Shown here in pieces: positions 45,592 through 55,402 of a DNA stretch of 64,000 nt. The stretch spans positions 3,810-67,809 of the forward strand of contig JADJFK010000020.1 in the NCBI GenBank assembly GCA_016708585.1, read 5' to 3'. Position numbers and translations under genes: made by a program. The stretch comes from Sulfuritalea sp. (GTDB taxonomy: Bacteria > Pseudomonadota > Gammaproteobacteria > Burkholderiales > Rhodocyclaceae). Below the pieces are notes generated by a model. That model was not told where the DNA came from and made no database searches. It was given only the letters and a program-made list of their open reading frames with translations. The stretch's first letter is position 1, and each line of letters starts with the position of its first letter.

Positions 45592-45974
45592 ATGGCCCTT
45601 GGGGGAATTTGAGCCTGGAACCTAGGAATAATTCGAGGAATAATTCGAACCTGGAACCTTTAATCCTCCGCGCCGGATTCCTTTCGGCCTGGAAGAGCGG
45701 GAAATACAAGGGCGAGCATTTCGATTTCGAATCGCCTGCCGCCTTGTTCCGCGTTCTCACGCCCAAGCGCTGGGAACTGATCGAGTGCCTGCAAAACTCC
45801 GGGCCGCTCGGGGTGCGTGCTTTGGCGCGTGCCCTGGGTCGCGACGTGAAACGGGTTCATGAGGATGCGGCGGCAATGATCGAGGTCGGCATGGTGGAAA
45901 AAACGGAAGACGGCAAACTCGCCGTGCCTTTCGATGAAATTCGTGCGGACTTCGTGATGAAGTCGGCGGCTTGA
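45588..45974 (+). CDS. HTH antitoxin/regulator-like protein with rearranged N-terminus
   Basis: 128 residues from a GTG at 45588. From about residue 30 (AGFLSAWKSGKYKGEHFDFESPAALFRVLTPKRWELIECLQ...VRALARALGRDVKRVHEDAAAMIEVGMVEKTEDGKLAVPFDEIRADFVM) it matches winged-helix regulators usually paired with RelE-like toxins. The first 29 residues, rich in Asn and Ser and coded by short repeats at 45614-45659, do not fit the family, so the original N-terminus and probably a partner toxin gene were lost by a rearrangement. The product may be non-native or start internally. Confidence 0.65.
   Translation: MNGPWGNLSLEPRNNSRNNSNLEPLILRAGFLSAWKSGKYKGEHFDFESPAALFRVLTPKRWELIECLQNSGPLGVRALARALGRDVKRVHEDAAAMIEVGMVEKTEDGKLAVPFDEIRADFVMKSAA
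45614..45659 (+). repeat. Nested short repeats at the 5' end of the HTH gene
   Basis: CCTGGAACCT occurs at 45614-45623 and 45650-45659, flanking two tandem copies of AGGAATAATTCG (45624-45635, 45636-45647). The tandem unit is 12 bp, so it stays in frame (NNSRNNS). Confidence 0.8.
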
Positions 45975-46068
45975 TCGTTTCAGGGGGCGCCGCCCTTGGT
46001 CATGGCCATGGACGCACTTCCCGCCGGGAACGCGGATCTCGAAATCCGCTAGTGCAAGGAGCAAAGCC

Positions 46069-47019
46069 ATGTCCAGCCTCGTTCTGTACGGCAACGAATT
46101 CGACGGCCACCTGAACAACGGCCTGACGCCGCAATTTTTCAAGTACCGGATCCTGGCCGAGGGCGATTCGTGGATGGATCGCAGTGCGATGTTCCACACT
46201 TCCTTGCTGCAAAAGCTGGTGCCGAAAATGGATGCCGCCGGCGACGACGTGCTGATCATCAACCTGTCCCGTTTCGGCGACACCATGCGCCGCATGGGCG
46301 ACTGCGCGGACGGCGAGTTCCGCCTGTGGCTCGATACCGCCTTCGCCTGGAAGTTCGATGCCGTGCTGCTGAGCGCCGGTGGCAACGATTTCATCGATGC
46401 CGCCCGCGATCCCGATGCCGGCCGCGGCATCCTGAAGAACCTTGCCGGCGCACCCCTGCCGGCACACGGCCGGGACTGCCTTGATCGCGCTGCGGTCGCC
46501 ACCCTGGTCGACGCGTATCTGGCGCCGAGCTTTGCCGCCTTCTACAATCAGGTGCAGGCGAGCCGGCACGCCGGAGTGCCGATCTTCCTCAACCTCTACG
46601 ACACCCCCGTGGCGCGCGATGCGCCCGCATTTCCGGGCGGCAGATCGTGGCTGTTCGAGGCCTATCGGAAGAACGCGATCCCGCCGCAGCTCTGGCCGGA
46701 CCTGACCGGCGCCATCTTTGCGGATGTTCAGCGTGCGGTGACGGGATGGACGGCGGGTCGCAGCGGGCTGCATTGCGTGCCGACCACCGGCACGCTGGCC
46801 GCCGCCGACCCGGATGCGACGGCAAGCAGCGGCGATTGGCTGAATGAAATCCACCCCAACGCCGCCGGTTGGGAAAAGCTGGCGACCATCTGGCAGAAGG
46901 CCATCAAGCAGGTGCTGCTTAGCTTGCCTGTACGTTGGCACTTCCTTTGGCTGGCGCTATGCTCTGCATTTGTCGCTTTGCATAAAACGGGAGGAAGGCC
47001 ATGCTTCACGGAATCATAG
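46069..47019 (+). CDS. SGNH/GDSL hydrolase-like protein
   Basis: 316 residues. Block I is ILAEGDSWMD (catalytic Ser), block III LLSAGGNDFIDA (oxyanion Gly-Asn) and block V GDWLNEIHPNAAGWEKLA (Asp and His), the SGNH triad order. Such enzymes hydrolyse esters on lipids, polysaccharides or peptidoglycan. No signal peptide is present. The last 35 residues after IKQVLL are hydrophobic and atypical and overlap the next gene by 19 bp, so a 3' frameshift is possible. It stands alone in an accessory stretch. Confidence 0.75.
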   Translation: MSSLVLYGNEFDGHLNNGLTPQFFKYRILAEGDSWMDRSAMFHTSLLQKLVPKMDAAGDDVLIINLSRFGDTMRRMGDCADGEFRLWLDTAFAWKFDAVLLSAGGNDFIDAARDPDAGRGILKNLAGAPLPAHGRDCLDRAAVATLVDAYLAPSFAAFYNQVQASRHAGVPIFLNLYDTPVARDAPAFPGGRSWLFEAYRKNAIPPQLWPDLTGAIFADVQRAVTGWTAGRSGLHCVPTTGTLAAADPDATASSGDWLNEIHPNAAGWEKLATIWQKAIKQVLLSLPVRWHFLWLALCSAFVALHKTGGRPCFTES

Positions 47020-47438
47020 TCGTTGTGCTGGTCGCGATCGGCCTGACGGGTTGTGCCAGTGTTCCGATGGGGGATGCCGGCAGGGATGCGGAACTGAAAT
47101 CGTTCAAACCAAGGCCCGGCGTGGCAGGGCTTTACATTTACAGGAACGAAAACTTCGGTGCCGCCATCCGCATGGATGTGGAAGTCGATGGCAAACCTGT
47201 TGGTCAAACCGCAGCCAAGACGTACTTCTACAAAGAGGTGGCCCCCGGAAAGCACACGGTTACTTCGAAATCGGAAAACACCGACAGCATCGAGGTGGAT
47301 ACCGTGGCCGGAAAGCTCTATTACATCTGGCAGGAAGTGAAAATGGGGCTACTCTACGCGCGCACCAAGCTGACCCTGGTCAGCGAGGAAGAGGGCAAGA
47401 AAGGCGTACTGGAGTGCCAGCTGGCCGCCGGGCAATAA
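47001..47438 (+). CDS. DUF2846-type lipoprotein
   Basis: 145 residues with a lipoprotein signal (MLHGIIVVVLVAIGLTGCAS; lipobox LTGC at residues 15-18). The core PGVAGLYIYRNENFGAAIRMDVEVDGKPVGQTAAKTYFYKEVAPGKHTVTSKSENTDSIEV is a small beta domain of the DUF2846 kind. It should be anchored in the outer membrane, role unknown. It overlaps the SGNH gene end. Confidence 0.82.
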   Translation: MLHGIIVVVLVAIGLTGCASVPMGDAGRDAELKSFKPRPGVAGLYIYRNENFGAAIRMDVEVDGKPVGQTAAKTYFYKEVAPGKHTVTSKSENTDSIEVDTVAGKLYYIWQEVKMGLLYARTKLTLVSEEEGKKGVLECQLAAGQ

Positions 47439-47444
47439 GCACCG

Positions 47445-47470
47445 ATCACGCTGCCCGCGATCAGCGTGGT
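47445..47470 (+). terminator. Hairpin after the lipoprotein gene
   Basis: ATCACGCTG and CAGCGTGGT (8 of 9 pairs) flank an 8-bp loop 6 bp after the lipoprotein stop. Only a weak TTTG follows, so it is a possible terminator. Confidence 0.4.
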
Positions 47471-47473
47471 TTG

Positions 47474-47507
47474 AAAAGTTCCCGAAGGGACGCACAGCGC
47501 CGGCGCC
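47474..47507 (+). repeat. Second dispersed repeat family, intergenic copy
   Basis: The core AGTTCCCGAAGGGACGCAC is preceded by AAA and followed by AGCGCCGGCGCC. TCCC-GAA-GGGA is itself a small hairpin. An inverted near-identical copy lies at 51132-51165. Confidence 0.75.
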
Positions 47508-47523
47508 AGCGGACGGCGCGGGG

Positions 47524-47982
47524 TCAGCCGGACCCCCGCGCCCGCTGCTTGGCCGCGACGTAGTCGGCGTGCGGGATGTAGAGCAGGTCGGCGATCTTGC
47601 GCATGAAGTGCTGTTCGTGGGCGTCGAGCCGGCCGTCGGCGAAGGCCACCTGCCAGAGGTTTTCGACCACTTCGATTTTCTGTTCCTGGCTGAAGTGCTT
47701 GTTGATCAGCCCGGTGAACTGGAAGTAGTCGGTGGCCTGCCGGGCTTCCTCGGTGGCGAATCTGAGCAGGGTGTCGAGTTCCTTCGCCGTGAGGCCGAAG
47801 CGGGCCTGCAGCACCCTGGTCACGGTGGCCGTTTCCTCGTCCGTGACCGTGCTGTCCATGCGCATCATTTCCAGCAGCAGGGCCGCCGTCGCGATCTCCA
47901 GCGCATGCTGCCTGGCGGCATCAGAGGCGGCGTTGTCCGTGGCGATGAACTGGTTGAAGAAGTCCCTGATGCCGTCGATCAT
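47524..47982 (-). CDS. TerB-family protein
   Basis: 152 residues from ATG 47982. The helical TerB fold shows LEIATAALLLEMMRMDSTVTDEETATVTRVLQARFGLTAKELDTLLRFA and FADGRLDAHEQHFMRKIADLLYIPHADYVAAKQRA, with the paired acidic metal-binding helices. TerB-like proteins are linked to tellurite and envelope stress. It lies 11 bp downstream of the AttH-like gene and may share its transcript. Confidence 0.85.
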   Translation of the reverse strand: MIDGIRDFFNQFIATDNAASDAARQHALEIATAALLLEMMRMDSTVTDEETATVTRVLQARFGLTAKELDTLLRFATEEARQATDYFQFTGLINKHFSQEQKIEVVENLWQVAFADGRLDAHEQHFMRKIADLLYIPHADYVAAKQRARGSG

Positions 47983-47993
47983 GTTCCTCTGCC

Positions 47994-49064
47994 CTATAGT
48001 TTCAGTGCGCCGGCATAGCCCGTGAGTTCGAGGTAGCCGCGCCCCGACAGGGTACCGCGAATCTTCACCAGCCCCTCCCAGTAGCTGACCGGCAGTGGGC
48101 GGTGCGCGGCGATTTCCTGCGCGTCCTGCACCGGCAGGGTTTCGATGGTGTGCGGGCCGCAGCGGATTTCCGTCTGCACCGGGTAGTGCGCACCACTGCG
48201 CGGCGAGGTCCAGCGGCGCAGCGGCGTGAAGCTTGTCTCGCCCGCGCCGAACTGGGTCAGGCGCCCGGCGGCGTCGCGCAGCGCGGCGTGGGCGTAAAGC
48301 GTTGCGCCGGCGCCATCGCGGATGCGGAATGCCATCAGCGCGCCGCCGTCGTCGAGGTTGATGCCGATCCAGTCCCAGCCGACGCCGCCGGCGGCCAGCA
48401 CCTCGCTCGACCATTCGTGGTCGAACCAGGCGCGGCCGGTGGCGGGCTGGCGCCTGCCGTCCAGCGTCAGGCTGCCGGCGACCTGCAGTTGCGGCCAGCT
48501 TACGTAATGGCTGGCGAGTTCCGGGCGCGGTCCCTTTTGCGACCAGCCGTTCTCGCCCTGCAGCAGCAGCGGCTGGGTCGGTTTGAGCGTCAGGTCGAAG
48601 CCGAAGGCTGGATCGTGAAGCTTGAGGCGGAATTGCTCGGTGACGCCGGAACCACTGCGCCGCATGGCCCAGGCGCCGATATGCACGTCGCAATCCGTGG
48701 TGGCAAAGCCCGCGCCGAGATTGGCGCGGCCGGCGCGCTCGGCGTGCAGCAGGGGCTTGCCCGGCAGCGTCAGCGCGGCGTGGGCGAAGAGGATCTGGCT
48801 GGCGGCAATCGGCGAGGCCAGGTCTTCGGCAATGCCGGGACGGCTACGGAAAAAGGTGAGCTGGAAGCCGGCCTCGCCCTGCGCCGTGTCGAGCGCGCCG
48901 GTGACGTACCACCACTCGGTACGGAATTCCGGATGGGCGCCGTGGTCGCGCGGGAAGACAAGGCGCGTGGCGCGGCTGGCGGCGGGATAGGTTACGGCGG
49001 GCTGTCGGGCCACGGCGAGCGCCGGCAGCAACAGGGGCGCGAGGAGGAAGGCGCGGCGTCGCAT
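47994..49064 (-). CDS. AttH-like secreted lipocalin-domain hydrolase family protein
   Basis: 356 residues with an export signal (MRRRAFLLAPLLLPALAVARQ; the MRRR start could be Tat-like). Family motifs are FPRDHGAHPEFRTEWWYVTGAL, GFQLTFFRSRP, YVSWPQLQVAGSL, GRAWFDHEWSSEVLA and GWDWIGINLDDGGALMAFRIR, shared with AttH and CrtC-type carotenoid hydratases. It follows the permease and ATPase genes, the AttEFGH order, so it is the periplasmic member of that export set. Confidence 0.88.
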   Translation of the reverse strand: MRRRAFLLAPLLLPALAVARQPAVTYPAASRATRLVFPRDHGAHPEFRTEWWYVTGALDTAQGEAGFQLTFFRSRPGIAEDLASPIAASQILFAHAALTLPGKPLLHAERAGRANLGAGFATTDCDVHIGAWAMRRSGSGVTEQFRLKLHDPAFGFDLTLKPTQPLLLQGENGWSQKGPRPELASHYVSWPQLQVAGSLTLDGRRQPATGRAWFDHEWSSEVLAAGGVGWDWIGINLDDGGALMAFRIRDGAGATLYAHAALRDAAGRLTQFGAGETSFTPLRRWTSPRSGAHYPVQTEIRCGPHTIETLPVQDAQEIAAHRPLPVSYWEGLVKIRGTLSGRGYLELTGYAGALKL

Positions 49065-49073
49065 GGCCGTCGA

Positions 49074-51613
49074 CTATTGGGCGCTCGCCAAAACCTGCGC
49101 CGCCGGCAGGCGCGTGGCCTGGCGCGCGGCGAAGCGGCTGGCCATGATGCCGGCCGCCAGCGTCAGCGCCGCGCCGGGCAGCACCTGCAGCCAGGGAATT
49201 TGCAGGTCCATGCGCCAGTGGAAGGCCTGCGGATTGACGACGTGGGTGAGGATGGCGCCGACCGCGATGCCGCAGGCCAGCCCGACGGCCAGGCCGATGG
49301 CGGCGATCAGGGCGCCTTCCAGCATCACGGCGCGGGTCAGCATGGCGCGGTCGAAACCCAGCGCAGAAAGCGTCGCCAGTTCGCGCGCGCGCAGCCAGAC
49401 GCTGGCGGCCAGCGTCACCGCCAGGCCGAAGAGGCCGATCAGCATGGCGGCGGCTTCCAGCGCGTAGGTGACGGCGAAGCTCTTGTCGAAGATGTCGAGG
49501 CTCAGGGCGCGGATCTCGCCGCTGCCGACGCCGTCGATGCCGTGGCGCGCGGCCTGCTCGCGCACCCAGCGCTGCGCGGTTGCGTCGTCACCGGCATCAC
49601 GTCGGGGCCAGAGCGCGAGGTCGGTGGCTTCGACGCGGCCGCCCAGCGCGCGGTAGTCGACGGCGGCGATCACCACGGCGCCGAACTGGCGCGAATAGTC
49701 GCGCCAGACGCCGCCGACGAAGACCTCGACTTCGCGCCCGAGCAGCGGCAGGCGCAGGGTTTGGCCGGTTTGCAGGCGATACAGTTGCTGCATCGGTTCG
49801 CTGATCCAGACCGGGATGTTGCCCGCCGGCGCCGTGAACACCTCGCCGGCGAAGGGCAGGCGCGCGCTCGGGTCGGCGCGGTCCAGCTCGCGCACCAGCA
49901 CGGCCACCGGCGGCCGCTGCGGATCGAGGCTCGCGGTGCCGACGGCCATGCGCTCGACGCGGGCGAAGGGGGCGTCGGGCCGTTCCAGCGCGGCGAGCAG
50001 TTCGGCCGGCAGCGGCAGGCCCTTGCTGCGCATGTAGTACGGCGCCGGCAGCACGGCGTCGAGCCACTGCTCGAGCGCGACGCGGAAGCTGGACACCATG
50101 GTCACCATGCTCACCGTCAGGGCAAAACTGACGATCAGCCCGCTGGCGGCGACCTGCGCCATCAGCGGCGCCTGGCCGACGTTCTGCACGGCGACGCGCT
50201 CCGCGGCGGCCAGTTCGCGGCGGGCCAGCGCGGCGAACACCCGTTGCGTGACCAGCGGTGCGGCGGCGATGCCCAGCACCAGCACCAGCGCGATGGCCGC
50301 ATAGCCGGCCAGCGGCAGGTCGAAGACGGCCGGCGCCTGCGTCAGCGCCAGCGCCGCGCCGGCCACCAGCGCCACCGCCAGCACCTTGCCGCCGCGCTGC
50401 CGGGGCGAATCATCCTGGTGGGGAGGGCGTTGCGCGAAGCCGGTCTTGAGCGCCTGCGCCAGCGGCTGCATCCGGTTGAGCCAGGCGGGGTAGAGCGCCC
50501 CGGCCAGGCTCGCCGCGCAGCCCAGGGAGAAGAAGCCCAGCGCCGGCAGTGCCTCGGGCGCGATCACCGGCGCACTGCCGGAGAAGAAGCCGCCGCCGAG
50601 GTCGCCGCCCATGAGCCGGGTGAAGGCCACGGCCATCGCCCAGCCCAGCGCGAGGCCGATCGCGGCGCCCGGCACGCCGATCGCCAGGCCTTCAAGCAGC
50701 ACCTGCGCGAGGCGCATGCGCGGCGCGAGGCCGAGCACGCCGAGCAGCGCGAACTGGGTCGAGCGCTGCGCCACGGCGGTGAGTTGCGTGGCGAAGACCA
50801 GGAAGCCGCCGGTGAGCAGGGCGACCATGGCCAGCACGTTGAGGTTGACACGATAGGCGCGCGAGATATTGGACAGCCGCGCCTGGTTGTCGGCGGCGGC
50901 GCGCAGCGTGAGGCCGGGCGGCAGCCTGTCCTTCCATGCCGCCAGCCAGTTGGCGAGCTTGGTGTCCGGCGCGAGGCGGATGCGTCCTTCGCTGACGCCA
51001 TCCGGCGGGCCGAAGTGTGCCTGCACGCGGGCGATGTCGGCCACCAGCAGCAGGTCGTCGGGCCGCGCCGCGGGCAGGTCGCCGGCGATGCGCGTGGACC
51101 AGGTGGCGTCGCCGCGCGTTGCCGTGACGCCGGCGCCAGCGCGGTGCGTCCCTTCGGGAACTTTTGATCCGAGCCGGGCCAGCAGCGCCGGCGAAGCGTA
51201 CATGCCGTCCTCGAAGATGTTGTCGCCGGAGATCGCAGCACCCTGGCGCGGCAGCAGGTCGGGCATCAGCAGGCCGGCGCTGAAGACGTCGAGGCCGACC
51301 AGGCGCACCGCGAGTTCGCCGATGCGGACGCGGGTTTCGATCACCGGCACCACCAGCGCCACGCCTTCGTCCTGCGCCAGTTCATTGATCAGTGCCAGCG
51401 GCACGCGGCCGGCACTGTCCTGCGGCGCGACCACGGCGTCGGGTTCGCCCTGCACGCTTTTCATGGCCTGCGAAAAATCCGCCAGCGCGGCGTCGTTGAT
51501 CAGGTGGATGGCATAGCCCAGCGCGACACCGAGGGCGATGGCAAGCATCGACAGGGCGGTGGCGGTGCGCCGCGTCTGGAATTGCGCGCGAATCAGCCAC
51601 CAGGCCAGCCGTT

Positions 51614-51617
<4 letters not shown>
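49074..51617 (-). CDS. FtsX-type ABC transporter permease, large fused form (AttFG-like)
   Basis: 847 residues with two FtsX/MacB units. The N-terminal span (FQTRRTATALSMLAIALGVALGYAIHLI) is followed by a periplasmic region, spans near 270-400, a second periplasmic region, and final spans (ALEAAAMLIGLFGLAVTLAASVWL, GALIAAIGLAVGLACGIAVGAIL). The ending ARQATRLPAAQVLASAQ is typical. It moves lipid-linked or envelope substrates using the adjacent ATPase. Residues about 152-162 (KVPEGTHRAGA) are coded by the second dispersed repeat. Confidence 0.88.
51132..51165 (-). repeat. Second dispersed repeat family, copy inside the ABC permease
   Basis: On the minus strand it reads AGTTCCCGAAGGGACGCAC followed by CGCGCTGGCGCC, identical over 22 bp to the copy at 47474. 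It lies in frame in a periplasmic loop, encoding KVPEGTHRAGAG. Confidence 0.75.
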
Positions 51618-52276
<659 letters not shown>

Positions 52277-52390
52277 GGTTGCAATCTTACGGGGCAATCG
52301 GCTTGCGGGTCGTCATTGTCGATAGCGCGGCTTCATCGTGGCACGGACGACGGGCCGATGGCGGTCCGCCACGCATCCGCCCGGCCGGCT

Positions 52391-52768
52391 TCAGCCGGCC
52401 CCGGCTGCCTGCCGGGCAGCGGCCCGGATCGGCCTGGGCTTTTTCTTCTTCCGCGGCGGGTCATCGCGCATGCACTTTTTCAACTCGCTGCCGGTCTTGC
52501 CCTTGCAGGCCTCCCTGGCCTTCTGCGCGGCTTCGCATCTTGCGGGATTGTCGGACCGGTTGCAGTCTACCGGTGGCATGTTGGCTTCGAGGCAGGCGGC
52601 CTTTTCCCTGCCGCGCGCCTCGCTGCAGGTTTTCAGGGCGGCCTGGCGGGCCTCGCAGCGCGCCGGGTCGCGCGCCCGGGCGCAGTCGTCGGCCACCGGC
52701 TGGGCGAAGGCCGGCAGCCAGGGCAGGGCGGCCGCCGCCAGCATCGACAGTTGCTTCGCAAGGTTCAT
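52391..52768 (-). CDS. Cys-rich secreted protein with internal repeats
   Basis: 125 residues from ATG 52768. After a signal peptide (MNLAKQLSMLAAAALPWLPAFAQ) come cysteines in repeated blocks: DDCARARDPARCEARQAALKTC, then DCNRSDNPARCEAAQKAREAC and KKCMRDD. Each DPARCEA/NPARCEA block is flanked by two more Cys, suggesting two disulfide-held helical hairpins. The tail is Lys/Arg/Pro-rich. I know no function; similar proteins occur in betaproteobacteria. Confidence 0.7.
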   Translation of the reverse strand: MNLAKQLSMLAAAALPWLPAFAQPVADDCARARDPARCEARQAALKTCSEARGREKAACLEANMPPVDCNRSDNPARCEAAQKAREACKGKTGSELKKCMRDDPPRKKKKPRPIRAAARQAAGAG

Positions 52769-52843
52769 GCTTGCCGGGCTCCCGAAAAGGCTCGCGGCAT
52801 GATACTCCCGCATTGAGGCGAGGCCGGGTTGTCGGCTATAGTG

Positions 52844-52869
52844 CGCCGTATCGCCAGCGCCGACTTTTC
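52844..52869 (+). repeat. Dispersed 26-bp repeat, copy 8
   Basis: It reads CGCCGTATCGCC then AGCGCCGACTTTTC, in the divergent gap before the GspE/PilB gene and ending 27 bp before its ATG. A GTCGGC at 52831-52836 can pair with GCCGAC inside the core. Confidence 0.8.
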
Positions 52870-52896
52870 ATACCCGCCCCGCAATCGGACTTTGCC

Positions 52897-54684
52897 ATGA
52901 GCCAAACCACCATCAAGGATCACCGCCTGACGCTGCCGGAAGTGGTCGATGCCCTCGTTGCCGATGGCATGATCGAAGCCGGCGAGGCGGTCAAGTTCAA
53001 GCAGGAGCGCCGCTACTTCAAGGGCGATGCCCATCCGCTGGTGATCATTGCCGGGCTGCACTGGAAATCGCTGCAACCCCCGCACCGCATGCTCGACCTC
53101 GAATTCCTGACGCAGTGGATGGCGAACTGGTGCGAGCTCGACTATCTGCACATCGATCCGCTGAAGATCAACCTGGCGGCGGTAACCGGGGTCATGAGCA
53201 ATACCTACGCGACGCGGTTCCGCATCCTGCCGGTGGAGGTGAGGCCCAACGAGGTGGTGATTGCGACCGCCGAGCCGTTCCAGCGCGACTGGGAGGCGGA
53301 GATGCGGCCGATCCTGCGCAAGGACATCCGCCGCGTCATCGCCAATCCCGACGACATCGTCCGCTACCAGGTGGAGTTCTACAACCTGGCCAAGTTCATC
53401 AAGGGCGCGCTGGACAAGGGCGATGTCTCCGGCGGCGCATCGAACTTCGAGCAGCTGGTCGAGCTGGGCAAGAGCAACAAGCAGTTCGATGCCAACGACC
53501 AGCACATCGTGCGCCTGGTCGATTGGCTCTGGCAGTATGCTTTCGAGCAGCGCGCCTCGGACATCCACGTCGAGCCGCGGCGCAACCTCGGCATCGTGCG
53601 CTTTCGCATCGACGGCATCCTGCACCAGGTGCACCAGATCCCGATGGCGGTGCTCAACGCCATGACCAGCCGCATGAAGATCCTCGGCCGCATGGACGTG
53701 ATCGAGAAGCGCCGCCCGCAGGACGGGCGGATCAAGACGCGCACGCAGGAGGGGCAGGAGGTGGAACTGCGGCTGTCGACGCTGCCGACGGCCTTCGGCG
53801 AAAAGCTGGTGATGCGGATCTTCGATCCCGACGTGCTGGTCCGCGATTTTTCCGAGCTGGGCTTTGCCGCGGAGGAATCCGCGATCTGGAACGAGATGTC
53901 GGCCCAACCCAACGGCATCATCCTGGTGACCGGGCCGACCGGCAGCGGCAAGACCGTGACGCTGTACTCGACGCTGAAGAACCTCGCCACACCGGAGGTC
54001 AACGTGTGCACGCTGGAGGACCCGATCGAAATGGTCGAGGGCTCCTTCAACCAGGTGCAGATCGTCCAGGATATCGGCATGGGTTTTGCCGAGGGCATCC
54101 GCTCCCTGATGCGGCAGGACCCGGACATCATCATGGTGGGCGAAATCCGCGACCTGGAAACGGCCGACATGGCCATCCAGGCTGCGCTGACCGGCCACCT
54201 GGTGTTGTCCACGCTGCATACCAACGACGCGCCGTCGGCGATCACCCGGCTGGTCGAACTCGGGGTGCCGCGCTACATGCTGTCGGCCACGGTGCTGGGC
54301 GTCATGGCGCAGCGCCTGATCCGTACCCTGTGCCCGAAGTGCAAGCAGCCCGGCGGGCTGCGCGCCGAGGACGAGGCGGCATGGACCGCGCTGGTGGCGC
54401 CCTGGAAGTCCACCATGCCGACCCAGCTCTACCGTCCCGTCGGCTGCCTCGACTGTCGCATGACCGGCTACAAGGGACGCGTCGGCATCTACGAGATCAT
54501 GCGCATGTCGCCCGAGATCATGAAACTCGTCTCGGAGGGCGGCGAACTGGCCCGGCTGCGGGAACAGGCCATGCGCGAAGGCATGAAGCCGCTGCGCATC
54601 GCCGGCGCGAAGAAGGTGGCGGCCGGATTGACCACGATCACGGAAGTCATCAAGGTCGCGCCGCCGATGTTCGACGGCAACTGA
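52897..54684 (+). CDS. GspE/PilB-family secretion or pilus ATPase
   Basis: 595 residues from ATG 52897. An MshEN-like N-terminal region precedes the ATPase: Walker A ILVTGPTGSGKTVTLYSTL, Asp box LEDPIEMVEGSFNQVQI, Walker B GFAEGIRSLMRQDPDIIMVGEIRDLETA, His box ALTGHLVLSTLHTNDAPSAI. Paired CxxC (CPKCKQ and GCLDC) form the C-terminal zinc site and TGYKGRVGIYEIM is conserved. It powers a type IV pilus or type II secretion machine, but no other pil or gsp gene is near, so the machine is unknown. Confidence 0.9.
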   Translation: MSQTTIKDHRLTLPEVVDALVADGMIEAGEAVKFKQERRYFKGDAHPLVIIAGLHWKSLQPPHRMLDLEFLTQWMANWCELDYLHIDPLKINLAAVTGVMSNTYATRFRILPVEVRPNEVVIATAEPFQRDWEAEMRPILRKDIRRVIANPDDIVRYQVEFYNLAKFIKGALDKGDVSGGASNFEQLVELGKSNKQFDANDQHIVRLVDWLWQYAFEQRASDIHVEPRRNLGIVRFRIDGILHQVHQIPMAVLNAMTSRMKILGRMDVIEKRRPQDGRIKTRTQEGQEVELRLSTLPTAFGEKLVMRIFDPDVLVRDFSELGFAAEESAIWNEMSAQPNGIILVTGPTGSGKTVTLYSTLKNLATPEVNVCTLEDPIEMVEGSFNQVQIVQDIGMGFAEGIRSLMRQDPDIIMVGEIRDLETADMAIQAALTGHLVLSTLHTNDAPSAITRLVELGVPRYMLSATVLGVMAQRLIRTLCPKCKQPGGLRAEDEAAWTALVAPWKSTMPTQLYRPVGCLDCRMTGYKGRVGIYEIMRMSPEIMKLVSEGGELARLREQAMREGMKPLRIAGAKKVAAGLTTITEVIKVAPPMFDGN

Positions 54685-54713
54685 TTCCCGGGAATCCCCG
54701 CTTCCGGGCGGTT

Positions 54714-55391
54714 TCAGTATCCCGAGCCGCTTCCCCAGAAGGGCGGCCGGCGGCCGACCAGGGCTTCGAGCAGCGTGAGCTCGTCGTCCGTGTGGTTGAT
54801 GACGGCGGCCGGCACCATCATCTTCGACATTTTCATGTCGTTGTGGATGTACATCGGCTTGTCGTGGTGCTTCGTGCTGTAGCGCTCGGCTTCCTGCGGC
54901 GCGGCGGTCGGCGTGAGTTCAACCTCGCCGTAGCAGAGGCAGAAGTAGGTGCGCGCCTTCGCCCCGTGGTTTTCCTCCTCGATGTAGCAGCCGGTGCCGC
55001 GGATGCCGATGGTCGCCGTCGATACCTGGATCGTCCTGGCGCCCTTGCCGAACACCGAGAGGATCTTGCCCGATACCACCCGCATCAGGTTCTGCACCGC
55101 CTCGGCGCCGAAACTCACCGTGGTCAGTTCGCGCTGCATGAAGGCGTCATTGCCGATGACGTAGATGGCCTCGCTGCCGGCGCCGGTGACGATGGTGTCG
55201 CCGGGCTTGATCAGCTGGCCTTCGGTGGCCAGCCGGCGGTTGACCACCACTTCGCCGCGGATCTTGTGCAGGCCGGGCCGGATCGGCGCGTCGCCCTTGG
55301 CCAGGGCGTCGCGGATCAGGCCGGAAATCCCGGCCGGGCCGAGCAGGCCGGCGGCGGCGAGGGCCTTGAGTGTACGGCGGCGAGTTTGCAT
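54714..55391 (-). CDS. FecR-domain protein with Tat-type signal
   Basis: 225 residues from ATG 55391. MQTRRRTLKALAAAGLLGPAG carries a twin-arginine-like motif (RRRTLKALA). A FecR-like beta domain follows: GLHKIRGEVVVNRRLATEGQLIKPGDTIVTGAGSEAIYVIGNDAFM and VSGKILSVFGKGARTIQVSTATIGIRGTGCYIEEE. The GIRGT motif is typical of stand-alone FecR proteins. Three Cys and many His late in the chain could bind metal. It follows the VWA gene by 11 bp and probably belongs to the MoxR/VWA unit. Confidence 0.82.
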   Translation of the reverse strand: MQTRRRTLKALAAAGLLGPAGISGLIRDALAKGDAPIRPGLHKIRGEVVVNRRLATEGQLIKPGDTIVTGAGSEAIYVIGNDAFMQRELTTVSFGAEAVQNLMRVVSGKILSVFGKGARTIQVSTATIGIRGTGCYIEEENHGAKARTYFCLCYGEVELTPTAAPQEAERYSTKHHDKPMYIHNDMKMSKMMVPAAVINHTDDELTLLEALVGRRPPFWGSGSGY

Positions 55392-55402
55392 GGCATGACC
55401 CC

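Noticed and set aside
48102..51167. A 1021-residue frame antisense to the AttH-like and permease genes
   Set aside because: No motif, low-complexity Arg/Gly/Gln composition, and both minus-strand genes are clearly real.
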